The notes beneath the pieces were generated by a model, which made no database searches, was not told where the DNA came from, and saw only the letters and a program-made list of their open reading frames with translations. 64,000 bases of DNA from the NCBI RefSeq assembly GCF_030397665.1, contig NZ_JAPUBT010000003.1:372001-436000 (forward strand), given 5' to 3'. The translations under genes and the position numbers were made by a program. This DNA comes from Janthinobacterium sp. SUN073. GTDB taxonomy: Bacteria; Pseudomonadota; Gammaproteobacteria; Burkholderiales; Burkholderiaceae_D. Numbering within the stretch: the first letter of the stretch is position 1; every line of letters begins with the position of its first letter. This document shows positions 29,597 to 38,055 of this stretch, piece by piece.

Positions 29597-30346
29597 ATGA
29601 ACTATCATCACAGCGCCAGCCAGCCCTCGTTTCTTGCCACCACGCCACCTTCCGCCCTCGTCCTGATCGCCGAAGATGAACCGCAAATCGCCCGCATCCT
29701 CGCCGGTTACCTGGAGCGCGACGGCTACCGCACGGCCTTCGCCGCCGATGGCCAGGAAGCGCTGCAGCAGCACCTGGCGCTGGCGCCGGACCTGCTGCTG
29801 CTCGACGTGCAAATGCCGCGTGTCGATGGCTGGGGCGTGTTGACGGAAGTGCGGCGGCGCGGCGAAACGCCCGTCATCATGCTGACGGCGCGCGACCAGG
29901 ATGCCGATAAATTGGCGGCCCTGCGCGTGGGCGCCGACGACTACATCATCAAGCCCTTCAATCCGGCCGAAGTGGTGGCCCGCGTGGCCGCCGTGCTGCG
30001 CCGCTCGCGCGTGCGCCACCACCCGGTGGGCGGCCAGCGCCTGCGCTGCGGCCCCATCGACATCGACCAGGAAACGTATGTGGCCAGCGTGCTGCAGGAT
30101 GGCATGGCCGTGGCTCTCAGCCTGACGTTGACGGAGTTTCGCCTGCTGGCGCATCTGGCGCGCACGCCGCGCCGCGTCTGCAGCCGCCTGGAATTACTGG
30201 AGTCGTGCATGCCCGAGAGCAATTCGATGGAACGCACGGTGGACAGCCACGTCAGCAAGCTGCGCAAGAAGCTGGAAGAAGCGGGCGTGATGAACATGCC
30301 GGCCAGCCTGCGCGGCGTGGGCTACCGGCTGGAAAGCGACGCCTGA
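29597..30346 (+). CDS. OmpR-family response regulator, AdeR-like
   Basis: The 249-residue protein has a receiver domain (VLIAEDEPQIARILAGYL, phospho-Asp in LLLLDVQMP, MLTARDQDADKLAALRVGADD, IKPFNPAEVVARV) and a winged-helix output domain (LTLTEFRLLAHLA, SNSMERTVDSHVSKLRKKLE, LRGVGYRLES). Those last segments are strikingly like Acinetobacter AdeR, which activates adeABC. It overlaps the kinase gene by one base and is divergent from the RND operon, the same arrangement as adeRS-adeABC. Confidence 0.88.
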   Translation: MNYHHSASQPSFLATTPPSALVLIAEDEPQIARILAGYLERDGYRTAFAADGQEALQQHLALAPDLLLLDVQMPRVDGWGVLTEVRRRGETPVIMLTARDQDADKLAALRVGADDYIIKPFNPAEVVARVAAVLRRSRVRHHPVGGQRLRCGPIDIDQETYVASVLQDGMAVALSLTLTEFRLLAHLARTPRRVCSRLELLESCMPESNSMERTVDSHVSKLRKKLEEAGVMNMPASLRGVGYRLESDA

Positions 30347-31431
30347 TGCGCTTCACAGGCCTGAACCGGCAGATCGTGCTGTCGATGTCCGTGCTGATGG
30401 TCAGCAGCATCCTGATCATCTGGATGGGCTCATGGATCTTCTTTGCCGTCGCCTTCAAGATCGATCCCGACATGCTGTCCGAGCCGGACGACTGGTCGCC
30501 CAGCACCGTCGAGTGGCTGTGGATCTTCGCCATCACCATTTTCGGCTTGCTGCTGGCCGCGTTTTTCGCCATCAAGCTCGCTTCGCGCATCCTGAAACCG
30601 ATCAATTCCGTGATGGACAGCGTGCGCCGCGTGGCGCATGGCGACCTGTCCGCGCGCGCCTTCGCGGGCGACCGCAGCCTGGGCGAGACAGCCATGCTGG
30701 TCGATGACTTCAACAGCATGGCCGAGCGCCTGCAGCGGGCGGCCAAGGAAAGCGAAACGTGGAATGCGGCCATCGCGCATGAATTGCGCACGCCCGTGAC
30801 CATCCTGCGCGGCACCTTGCAAGGCGTCGTCGATGGCGTCTTCAAGCCCGAGGAAGTGCCGTTTTCCAGCCTGCTGGCGCAAGTCGAGGACCTGGGCCGC
30901 CTGATCGAGGACTTGCGCACCCTGAGCCTGGCCGACAGCGGCTACATGCAGCTGCGCATGGCGTGGACGGACCTGACCCTGGAAATCGAGGAAGTGCGCC
31001 GCCTGCTGGCGCCGGAAATGGAGGCAGCCGGTTTTAGCCTGCAATTGCACCTGTCCGACCATCCCGTCTGCTGCGACGCGGCGCGCATCCGGCAAATCGT
31101 GCTGGCCCTGCTCGACAACGCGCGCCGCTATGCGCATCCGGGCCTGCTGCGCGTGCGCACCCGCGTGCTGGCCGGCCAGTACTACCTCAGCGTCGAGGAT
31201 GCGGGCCCCGGCATTGCCGAGGAACTGGCGCCGCATGTATTCGAGGCGTTTCGCCGCGGCGACAGCGACGACGGCGACCTGCATGCGGGTAGCGGCCTGG
31301 GCCTGGCCGTGGTCGAAGCCATCGCGCGCGCCCACGGCGGCAGCGCGGCCTGCACGCGCGGCAAGGCGGGCGGCAGCCTGTTCACCATCAAGTGGCCGGT
31401 CGAGCATGGCGCGCCGCAGCCCGCCGCCTGA
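30346..31431 (+). CDS. Sensor histidine kinase, AdeS-like
   Basis: The 361-residue protein has two membrane helices flanking a short periplasmic loop (~40 residues), a HAMP linker (LASRILKPINSVMDSVRRVAHGDLSARA), the phospho-acceptor His in WNAAIAHELRTPVTIL, and ATPase boxes DNARRYAHPG, DAGPGIAEEL and GSGLGLAVVEAI. It matches AdeS in length and in stretches such as DGVFKPEEVPFSSLL and LIEDLRTLSLAD. It should phosphorylate the upstream regulator and control the pump operon. The stop abuts the convergent LysR gene. Confidence 0.9.
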   Translation: MRFTGLNRQIVLSMSVLMVSSILIIWMGSWIFFAVAFKIDPDMLSEPDDWSPSTVEWLWIFAITIFGLLLAAFFAIKLASRILKPINSVMDSVRRVAHGDLSARAFAGDRSLGETAMLVDDFNSMAERLQRAAKESETWNAAIAHELRTPVTILRGTLQGVVDGVFKPEEVPFSSLLAQVEDLGRLIEDLRTLSLADSGYMQLRMAWTDLTLEIEEVRRLLAPEMEAAGFSLQLHLSDHPVCCDAARIRQIVLALLDNARRYAHPGLLRVRTRVLAGQYYLSVEDAGPGIAEELAPHVFEAFRRGDSDDGDLHAGSGLGLAVVEAIARAHGGSAACTRGKAGGSLFTIKWPVEHGAPQPAA

Positions 31432-32322
31432 TTATGCAGGCGGCGCGCGCAGCATGTCGACAAAGGCGCGCAGCACGGGCGGCATCTGCCGCCGGCTCGG
31501 GTAATACAGGAAGTAACGGGGCGGCGGCGGCAAACAGCGCTGCAGCACGCACACCAGGCGCCCCGCCGCGATATCGGCGCGCGCATCGGCCGCGTACACA
31601 TACGCCAGTCCCGCGCCATCGCGGGCCGCGCGCAGCATCATTTCATCGTCGTCGAACACCAGCGGGCCACTGACGGCGATGCTGACGGCTGCCCCCTCCT
31701 GCCCGAACTCCCACGCATACTGGCGCCCGCTGGGAAAACGCCGGCCCATGCAGGCATGCTTCAGCAAGTCGCGCGGCGTGGCTGGCGCGCCATGCGCCGC
31801 CAGGTAGGCGGGCGACGCCACCACCACGAACGGTTGCGGCGCGCCAACGGGCACGGCGATCATGTCGGCCGCCACCTGCTCGCCGAAGCGGATGCCCGCG
31901 TCAAAACCGTCGCGCACGATATCGATCATGCCGTCATCGGTCACCACTTCCACCTGCACACGCGGATAGCGGGCGACAAAACCGGCCAGCATGGGCGCCA
32001 GCAGCAGCCGCGCGGCCGGACGGGGCACGTTCAGGCGCAGCTTGCCTGCGGGCACGTCCTGCAAGGCACTCAAGTCTTGCAAGGCATCGTCGATTTCGCG
32101 CATGGCCGGCGTGAGGCGCGCCAATAGTTGCTGCCCCGCCTCGGTCGGCGTGACGCTGCGCGTGGTGCGGTTCAGCAGGCGCACCCCCAGGCGCTCTTCC
32201 AGCGCGCGCAATGCGTGGCTGAGGGCGGAGGCGGACACACCCCGTTCGAGCGCCGCCTGGCGAAAGCTGCGCAGGCGGGCGACGGCGGCAAAGGCCGTCA
32301 ATTCATTGAGGTCAGCCATCAT
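31432..32322 (-). CDS. LysR-family regulator divergent from an aldo-keto reductase
   Basis: The 296-residue protein has the LysR winged helix (TAFAAVARLRSFRQAALERGVSASALSHAL, RLLNRTTRSVTPTEAGQQLL) and a periplasmic-binding-like effector domain (LRLNVPRPAARLLLAPML, DIVRDGFDAGIRFGE, DDDEMMLRAARDGAGLAYV), typical of the group that represses or activates oxidoreductase genes. It is divergently arranged with the aldo-keto reductase at 32423, separated by about 100 bases, so that gene is the likely target. The effector is unknown. Confidence 0.9.
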   Translation of the reverse strand: MMADLNELTAFAAVARLRSFRQAALERGVSASALSHALRALEERLGVRLLNRTTRSVTPTEAGQQLLARLTPAMREIDDALQDLSALQDVPAGKLRLNVPRPAARLLLAPMLAGFVARYPRVQVEVVTDDGMIDIVRDGFDAGIRFGEQVAADMIAVPVGAPQPFVVVASPAYLAAHGAPATPRDLLKHACMGRRFPSGRQYAWEFGQEGAAVSIAVSGPLVFDDDEMMLRAARDGAGLAYVYAADARADIAAGRLVCVLQRCLPPPPRYFLYYPSRRQMPPVLRAFVDMLRAPPA

Positions 32323-32422
32323 TCATGAGCCATATTCAGTAATGCATGCAGGATAAGGTATCTTATCGCATGCTGTTGCTTCATCCATACTCCTTGCATC
32401 TTTTTTGGACGAGGAGTGAAAA

Positions 32423-33421
32423 ATGGAACACCGAACACTGGGCAAATCCGGCTTACGCGTCGCCCCCATCGGCCTGGGCTGCATGGGCATGAGCTTTGCC
32501 TACGGCGGCGCGGACGAGGCTGCCTCGCTGCGCGTGCTGCACCGCGCCGTGGAACTGGGCGTCACCCTGATCGATACGGCGGAAGTCTACGGCCCCTACG
32601 CCAACGAGGAGCTGGTAGGGCGCGCCCTGAGGCAGCTGCGCGGCAAGGTCAACATCGCCACCAAATTCGGCTTCAAGATCCTGCCGCACGGCCAGGGTGT
32701 GGAACGCATGGCGGGCGTCGACAGCCGGCCCGAACATATTCGCCAGGCGGTGGAAGGGTCGCTGTCCAGGCTCGGTATCGAGTGCATCGACTTGCTGTAC
32801 CAGCACCGCGTGGACCCCGCCGTGCCCATCGAAGACGTCGTGGGCGCCATGGCGAATCTGGTGCGGGCGGGCAAGGTGCGCCACCTGGGGCTGTCGGAAG
32901 TATCGGCCACCACCCTGCGCCGCGCCCACGCCGTGCACCCGATTGCGGCCGTCCAGTCCGAATACTCGCTGTGGAGCCGCGACGTGGAAGCCGAGGTGCT
33001 GCCCGCCTGCCGCGCGCTGGGCATCGGCTTCGTCCCTTACAGCCCGCTGGGCCGGGGATTTTTGACGGGCCATCTCACGTCCGGCGCCGCACTGGCACCG
33101 GATGATTATCGCCACAGCCTGCCCCGTTTCCAGCCGCAGGCGATGGCGGCCAACGCGACCATGGTCGACGAGCTGCGGCGCCTGGCGGCGGCGCGCGGCG
33201 CCACGGCGGCCCAGTTGGCCCTGGCCTGGCTGCTGGCGCAAGGCGACGATCTCGTGCCGATTCCCGGCGCCCGCAGCCTGGCGCACCTGGAAGAAAATGT
33301 CGCCGCCGCGCAGATCAAGCTCAGCGAAAGCGAGCTCGTTGCCATCGGCGCGGCCATCGCGCCCGCCAGCGTGCAGGGCGCGCGCTACCCGGCGGTGGAG
33401 CTTGCCATGCTTGGCCTGTAG
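32423..33421 (+). CDS. Aldo/keto reductase
   Basis: The 332-residue TIM barrel has the catalytic tetrad in place: Asp in LIDTAEVYGPYANEELVG (with Tyr four residues later), Lys in VNIATKFGF and His in LLYQHRVDP. NADPH-binding segments are SEYSLWSRDVE, VPYSPLGRGFLTG and IPGARSLAHLEEN. It resembles YakC/pyridoxal-reductase-like AKRs. The ribosome site GGAGTGAAAA precedes the ATG. It is likely under the control of the divergent LysR gene. The physiological carbonyl substrate is unknown. Confidence 0.92.
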   Translation: MEHRTLGKSGLRVAPIGLGCMGMSFAYGGADEAASLRVLHRAVELGVTLIDTAEVYGPYANEELVGRALRQLRGKVNIATKFGFKILPHGQGVERMAGVDSRPEHIRQAVEGSLSRLGIECIDLLYQHRVDPAVPIEDVVGAMANLVRAGKVRHLGLSEVSATTLRRAHAVHPIAAVQSEYSLWSRDVEAEVLPACRALGIGFVPYSPLGRGFLTGHLTSGAALAPDDYRHSLPRFQPQAMAANATMVDELRRLAAARGATAAQLALAWLLAQGDDLVPIPGARSLAHLEENVAAAQIKLSESELVAIGAAIAPASVQGARYPAVELAMLGL

Positions 33422-33530
33422 ACAACCGTGCATGAGTGCGCTATACCGGTACTTTTTTGTCCAGCGCACTTGAAATGCCTGAATCCGCTATCATTTCCAA
33501 TCTGAACTATTCACTATGAAAAGGATTTAC

Positions 33531-34169
33531 ATGTCCGCACTGCTCGAAACACTGCAATGGCGCTACGCCACCAAGAAGATGGACCCGACGAAAACGGTGC
33601 CGCAAGACAAGGTCGAGCGTATCCTGGAAGCCGTGCGCCTGACGGCCAGCTCCAGCGGACTGCACCCGTATGAAGTGTTCGTCGTGACGAATCCGGCCCT
33701 GCGCGAGCAGATCAAGCCGCATGCCTGGAACCAGTCTCAGGTAACGGATGCCTCGCATCTGCTGGTGTTTGCCGCCTGGGACAATTACACGGTGGAACGC
33801 ATCAACGCACGCTTTGACCTGGTCAATACCGTGCGCGGCTTCAAGAATGAAGGCTGGGAAGCGTACCGCCAGCAGATCCTGGCCACGTATCCGCAGCGCG
33901 ACGCGGAAACCAACTACCAGCACGCGGCGCGCCAGGCGTATATCGGCGTGGGCACGGCCCTGATCGCCGCGGCGCAGGAACAAGTCGATTCGACGCCGAT
34001 GGAAGGTTTTGATCCGGCCAAGGTCGATGAAATCCTGAACCTGCGCGCCAAAGGCCTGCGCTCCGTCGTCATGCTGCCGCTGGGCTACCGCGCCGACGAA
34101 GGCGACTGGCTGGTGGACTTGAAAAAAGTGCGCCCTGCGCGCGAGCAGTTCATCACCGAGCTGGCGTAA
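33531..34169 (+). CDS. NAD(P)H-dependent nitroreductase (NfsB-like)
   Basis: I start at the ATG following AAAGGATTTAC; an upstream ATG at 33516 adds five residues. The 212-residue protein begins LLETLQWRYATKKMDPTKTVP and has EAVRLTASSSGLHPYEVFVV and LGYRADEGDWLVDLKKVR near the C-terminus, the FMN-binding pattern of NfsB-type oxygen-insensitive nitroreductases. It would reduce nitroaromatics or quinones. It is a single gene ending in a strong terminator shared with the convergent kinase gene. Confidence 0.9.
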   Translation: MSALLETLQWRYATKKMDPTKTVPQDKVERILEAVRLTASSSGLHPYEVFVVTNPALREQIKPHAWNQSQVTDASHLLVFAAWDNYTVERINARFDLVNTVRGFKNEGWEAYRQQILATYPQRDAETNYQHAARQAYIGVGTALIAAAQEQVDSTPMEGFDPAKVDEILNLRAKGLRSVVMLPLGYRADEGDWLVDLKKVRPAREQFITELA

Positions 34170-34187
34170 GCGCGTCGAGCGTGACTG

Positions 34188-34221
34188 AAAAGCGGATGCC
34201 GGCGACGGCAGCCGCTTTTTT
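34188..34221 (+). terminator. Rho-independent terminator after the nitroreductase gene
   Basis: AAAAGCGG-A-TGCCG / CGGCA-G-CCGCTTTT forms a long stem around a GCGA loop, followed by six T. It stands in the 56-base gap between convergent genes. Confidence 0.85.
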
Positions 34222-34225
34222 GCAT

Positions 34226-35542
34226 TCAGGCTGGCTGCGGGAAGCGCACCGTCACCTGCAGTCCCCGTCCCGCCTCCCCATCGGCCAGCGCGATATCGGC
34301 CCGGTGGTGCTCGGCGATGTGGCGCACGATGGACAGGCCCAGACCGCAACCCCAGGCGTCGTTGCCGTCGGGGCGGAAGAAGCGGTCGAACAGGCGCGCA
34401 TGGTGCTGGCGCGGCACACCGGGGCCGTTGTCGGACACGCGCAGCAAGGGCCGGCCCTCTTCCAGCGCCGCCTGCAAATCGACCCTGCCGCCCTGCTGCG
34501 TATAGCGCAAGGCATTGTCGATCAGGTTATTCAGCAACACTTGCAAGCCGTCGGGATCGGCCTGCACCAGCACCGGGGCCGGCAGCGTTTCCACCACGCC
34601 CAGGTCGATCGCGCGGCTGTCGGCCAGCGCGCTGTGGTCGGCCACGGCCGCTTCCAGCAACTGTCCCAGATCCACCGTGTGCAGCTGGCTGGCCGTCAGC
34701 GCCGTTTCATGGCGCGCCAGGCTGAGCAATTGCCGCACCAGGTGCGTGCTGCGGTCCAGCCGTTCATGCAGCCGCGCCAGCGCCACGCGGCGTTCTTCCT
34801 CGCTGCCGGCCCGTTCGGCCACCTGCAGCTGCAGTTTCAATGCCGTCAGCGGCGAGCGCAATTCATGCGCGGCATCGGCGACAAAGGTGCGCTGCGCCGT
34901 CAGCGCCGCCTCGAACTGCCCCATCAAGCCATTCAACGCCAGCGCCACGGGCCGCAACTCGGGCGGCATGTCGTCGGCCGCCAGCGGCGTCAGGGCGTCC
35001 GGCGAACGGCCCGCCACGGATTCGGCCAGCCGGTGCAGCGGTGCCAACGCGCGACCCACGACGGCGACGATCAGCAGTGCCAGGATCAGCGCGAACACCA
35101 GCAGGGGCGCGCCGGCGCGCATGGTCATTTGCCAGGCCAGCTGGTCGCGCACAGCCTGCGCCTGCGCCACCTGCACGTAACGGCCGCGCCGCGTCTCGCC
35201 GTACAGGCGCCAGTCTTCGCCGCGCAACGTGACATCGGCAAAGCCGGCCAGCGCATAGCGCGGCAGTGCCGCTTGGTCCGGCAAGACGGACAAGACGGAC
35301 AAAGGCTGCCCATCCTCGTCCCACGCCTGCAGCACGAACGCTTCTTCCGGCTCCTGCGCGGCCGGCGAGCCCGATTGCGGCTCGAACTCGTCGGGCAAGG
35401 CCAAGGCCAGCTGGCGCAGCTGCAAATCGGCCAGCTCATTGGCTTCTTCCAGGAGCGAGCGGAACAGCGAAATGCCGGCGCCGAGCACGCACAGCAAGGT
35501 GGCAGCCAGCAAGCCGAGCAGCAACTGGCGGCGGATGGTCAT
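34226..35542 (-). CDS. Sensor histidine kinase, QseC/TctE-like
   Basis: The 438-residue protein has an N-terminal membrane helix (LLLGLLAATLLCVLGAGI), a periplasmic sensor region of ~120 residues, a second helix (LLVFALILALLIVAVVG), HAMP, the H-box FVADAAHELRSPLTALKLQLQ and ATPase motifs NNLIDNALRYTQQGG, DNGPGVPRQH and GCGLGLSIVRHIAEHH. It pairs with the response regulator whose stop it overlaps (TGATG). I use the ATG at 35542; a TTG one codon upstream is possible. The stimulus is unknown. Confidence 0.9.
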   Translation of the reverse strand: MTIRRQLLLGLLAATLLCVLGAGISLFRSLLEEANELADLQLRQLALALPDEFEPQSGSPAAQEPEEAFVLQAWDEDGQPLSVLSVLPDQAALPRYALAGFADVTLRGEDWRLYGETRRGRYVQVAQAQAVRDQLAWQMTMRAGAPLLVFALILALLIVAVVGRALAPLHRLAESVAGRSPDALTPLAADDMPPELRPVALALNGLMGQFEAALTAQRTFVADAAHELRSPLTALKLQLQVAERAGSEEERRVALARLHERLDRSTHLVRQLLSLARHETALTASQLHTVDLGQLLEAAVADHSALADSRAIDLGVVETLPAPVLVQADPDGLQVLLNNLIDNALRYTQQGGRVDLQAALEEGRPLLRVSDNGPGVPRQHHARLFDRFFRPDGNDAWGCGLGLSIVRHIAEHHRADIALADGEAGRGLQVTVRFPQPA

Positions 35543-36204
35543 CAAGATGCTGCCCGCATCTTGTAGCCCACACCGCGCACGGTCTGGATGCTGTCCGCGC
35601 CGAACTTCTTGCGCAGCTGGTACACGTACACGTCGACGGTATTGCTTTCCACTTCGCTATCCCAGCCGTACAGTTTTTCGCTCAGTTGCCGTTTCGACAC
35701 CACCTTGCCCGGATGGTCGAGCAAGGCGCGCAGCACGGAAAACTCGCGTGGCGCCAGCTTGACCTGTGCGCCTTCGTAGGTGACGTCGTGGCTGGCCAGG
35801 TCCAGGATCAGCGCGCCATGCTCGATGACGGAGCGCGAACGGCTGACCCTGCGGCGCAGCAGCGCGCGTATGCGCGCCAGCAATTCATCGAGGTCAAACG
35901 GTTTCACCAGGTAATCGTCGGCGCCGCTGTCGAGCCCTTCGACGCGGGCCGGCGTCCCGTCGCGCGCCGTGATGATCAGCACGGGCAACTCGGCGCCCCG
36001 CGCGCGTATGGCGCGCAACACGCCCATGCCCTCCTTGCCCGGCAAGCCCAGGTCCAGCAGCATCAGGTCATAGGCAAAACCGGCCAGCGCCAGCTCCGCA
36101 TCGCGGCCGTCGCGTACCCAGTCCACGGCATAGCACTCGCCACGCAAGCCCTCGACCAGGCTTTCCCCGATCATCGGATCGTCTTCCACCAGCAACACGC
36201 GCAC
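35542..36204 (-). CDS. OmpR-family response regulator, QseB/TctD-like
   Basis: The 220-residue protein has a receiver (MRVLLVEDDPMIGESLVEGL, phospho-Asp in LMLLDLGLPGKEGMGVL, ITARDGTPARVEGLDSGADDYL, KPFDLDELLARIRALL) and a winged helix (LAPREFSVLRALLDHPGKVVS, VYQLRKKFGADSIQTVRGVGY). It is the first gene of a two-gene operon with the kinase. Targets are unknown. Confidence 0.92.
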   Translation of the reverse strand: MRVLLVEDDPMIGESLVEGLRGECYAVDWVRDGRDAELALAGFAYDLMLLDLGLPGKEGMGVLRAIRARGAELPVLIITARDGTPARVEGLDSGADDYLVKPFDLDELLARIRALLRRRVSRSRSVIEHGALILDLASHDVTYEGAQVKLAPREFSVLRALLDHPGKVVSKRQLSEKLYGWDSEVESNTVDVYVYQLRKKFGADSIQTVRGVGYKMRAAS

Positions 36205-36379
36205 CCGGGCCCCTTATAGTCTTGAAATGCCGTCATCTTACCTTGCGTGGCGAAAGCCAGCTTGGCAGGCGACATAATCAGATTCAGGCATATAGCTCAT
36301 GATCGGTACGCGTCACGGTATCGCCATCGAGCGTCATACTATCGAACACTGCGCGGCGCCGAAGGAGCGCCAAACGCAC

Positions 36380-36835
36380 TCAGCCTTCCAGTGACGCGCG
36401 CACTTCCGCCAGCAAGGGCGCCAAAGCGCGTGGCACGGGCGCAGCGACATACGCTTGCGCCAGCTCGAAGGGATCGACCATCATGGCCGCATTATCTGCC
36501 TTGGTAAATCTCCCCACCACGTAGCGGGCAAAAAGCCGTGACCCGGGCACGTCGTTGACGTACCAGTTACCGTCATATTGCTGCGCAAGTACTTCGCCAA
36601 CAAAATAGGCGATACGTGCCGTCAGCCAACTACGGTCCGCTTCATCGGCAACCGCCATCTCGCGCAGCGCCTGTTCGACCAAGGGCACGTACTGCACAGC
36701 CTGTTGCAAGACCGGCGCAGCAGGTTGAATGCCGATGCAGCCGATAAAATCCACCAGGACATCCGTCAACTCATGATAAAACAAAGGAAAATTTGCCTGC
36801 CTTGCGGCCAGTTGCGCCGCCTTGTCGTTCGTCAT
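36380..36835 (-). CDS. Hypothetical protein, third gene of a TetR operon
   Basis: The 151-residue soluble protein has no signal peptide and is mostly helical by composition (LAARQANFPLFYHELTDVLVDF, YVPLVEQALREMAVADEADR). I do not recognise the family. It lies 39 bases downstream of another unknown gene and is probably co-transcribed with the TetR gene at 37389. The operon faces a siderophore-interacting-protein gene across a perfect palindrome, so an iron-related or xenobiotic role is possible but unproven. Confidence 0.6.
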   Translation of the reverse strand: MTNDKAAQLAARQANFPLFYHELTDVLVDFIGCIGIQPAAPVLQQAVQYVPLVEQALREMAVADEADRSWLTARIAYFVGEVLAQQYDGNWYVNDVPGSRLFARYVVGRFTKADNAAMMVDPFELAQAYVAAPVPRALAPLLAEVRASLEG

Positions 36836-36874
36836 GGTGCTCCGTGATATTGATAATTATTAAGCAAAGTGCCA

Positions 36875-37357
36875 TCAGCCAAACCGGGCCAGGAAACCTG
36901 GCGAATCCCAACTGTCCTTCACATTCAGCCTGAGCGACGCTACAATTTCAGCGCCATTCGCATCGAAAAACGTCCCCAGCCGATCGCCTTCCGGCGCAAA
37001 CAGGATGGCGCCGCTGCCTGCACCGGCCATCAGGTCCAGCAGCCATACCTCGAGGACATGCGTGTCACTCGCCCGCATATCGCCATCGGCAAGCCACTGC
37101 ACATAGGCATCGACGATATCGCCATTGATGGACAGATACAAGGGATTGCCTGAAAGAAATTTATTCGCCAGGTGCTGTCGAACGAACCCGGTCACGGGAA
37201 ATGCCTGAAAGAACGCTCCCTCCAGGCTGGCGCAAACCAGCCGGGGCTCACCGGCTTCAATCACCTCGTCGCCCCAGTGGCGAATTTCCTGGGCCGCAAC
37301 GGTGAAATTGGCGAAAACAAAGTCCCGCGGCAGGATCAATCCAAATGAAGCATTCAT
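36875..37357 (-). CDS. Hypothetical protein, second gene of a TetR operon
   Basis: The 160-residue protein starts MNASFGLILPRDF. A longer in-frame reading reaches back into the TetR coding region and is rejected because it would overlap it. Segments such as LYLSINGDIVDAYVQWLADG and WLLDLMAGAGSGAILFAPEGDR suggest a compact alpha/beta fold, with no signal peptide. I know no family for it. It begins 31 bases after the TetR stop and so looks operonic with it and with the next unknown gene. Confidence 0.6.
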   Translation of the reverse strand: MNASFGLILPRDFVFANFTVAAQEIRHWGDEVIEAGEPRLVCASLEGAFFQAFPVTGFVRQHLANKFLSGNPLYLSINGDIVDAYVQWLADGDMRASDTHVLEVWLLDLMAGAGSGAILFAPEGDRLGTFFDANGAEIVASLRLNVKDSWDSPGFLARFG

Positions 37358-37388
37358 TATTTTCCCGTATCGAATGTCAACGCCACTG

Positions 37389-37967
37389 CTACGGCCGCAT
37401 GGCAAGCGCACCCACCACCAGCGCGCGCATGCCCAGGTCGAACTCGGCCTCGATCGTCGCATCGTCTTCTTCCCATGCGTCACCTGCCGGCGCATACACG
37501 GTGTCGGCCAGAGCCACGCAGTGAAAAGCGACGGTTGACAGCAGCCAGCGGGCACGCTCCTGCGGCAACTGGTAATCGTCCGCCACTTGCGTCTGATGCG
37601 CATCGATCCTGGCCAGCATGGCCGGTGTCGTCGCTTTTCTGCGCAGCAGATACGGCGCCAGGCCCGGGTGCAATTTGACCAACTGGCGCAGCGAAGCGCT
37701 GAAACGCAGCAGATAGTTCTGCAGGTCTTCGTTGCCGCTATCCGGCAGTTCCCAGCGAACAAAAATTTCCTCGGCGACCAGCAGCTTGAGCGCCGCCAGG
37801 TGCGCGACGTGCTTGTACAGCGCCACATGGCTGACGCCCAGCAAGGCGGCCACGCCGGTGAAGGTCATGGCAGGCAAACCCATGGCGATGCCGGCGTCGG
37901 CGATGCGTTCGCGCGTGATGCTGGGGGGACGCCCGGGACGGGGCGAAATTGTTGCAATAGTCATCAT
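37389..37967 (-). CDS. TetR-family regulator divergent from a siderophore-interacting protein
   Basis: The 192-residue protein has a TetR DNA-binding domain (ERIADAGIAMGLPAMTFTGVAALLGVSHVALYKHVAHL) and a C-terminal helical domain with LLSTVAFHCVALADTVYAP. It heads a three-gene operon with two unknown genes. It shares an 88-base spacer with the gene at 38056, and that spacer contains a perfect 10-bp inverted repeat. It is likely an autoregulated repressor of both directions. The ligand is unknown. Confidence 0.85.
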   Translation of the reverse strand: MMTIATISPRPGRPPSITRERIADAGIAMGLPAMTFTGVAALLGVSHVALYKHVAHLAALKLLVAEEIFVRWELPDSGNEDLQNYLLRFSASLRQLVKLHPGLAPYLLRRKATTPAMLARIDAHQTQVADDYQLPQERARWLLSTVAFHCVALADTVYAPAGDAWEEDDATIEAEFDLGMRALVVGALAMRP

Positions 37968-38004
37968 TATTGTCCGTGGCGGCAGCTGCGTTGTCGGTTT
38001 CAGA

Positions 38005-38033
38005 TAATTAGTTTAGCATGATGAAACTAATTA
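38005..38033. promoter_or_regulatory. Palindromic TetR-type operator
   Basis: TAATTAGTTT and AAACTAATTA form a perfect 10-bp inverted repeat around a 9-base spacer. It sits between the divergent tetR and siderophore-interacting-protein genes. Confidence 0.75.
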
Positions 38034-38055
38034 CCCAAGACAAAGGAATGCACCC

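Noticed and set aside
36875..37828. 317-codon minus frame as the full length of the second TetR-operon gene
   Set aside because: It would overlap most of the TetR gene. The ATG at 37357 is preferred.
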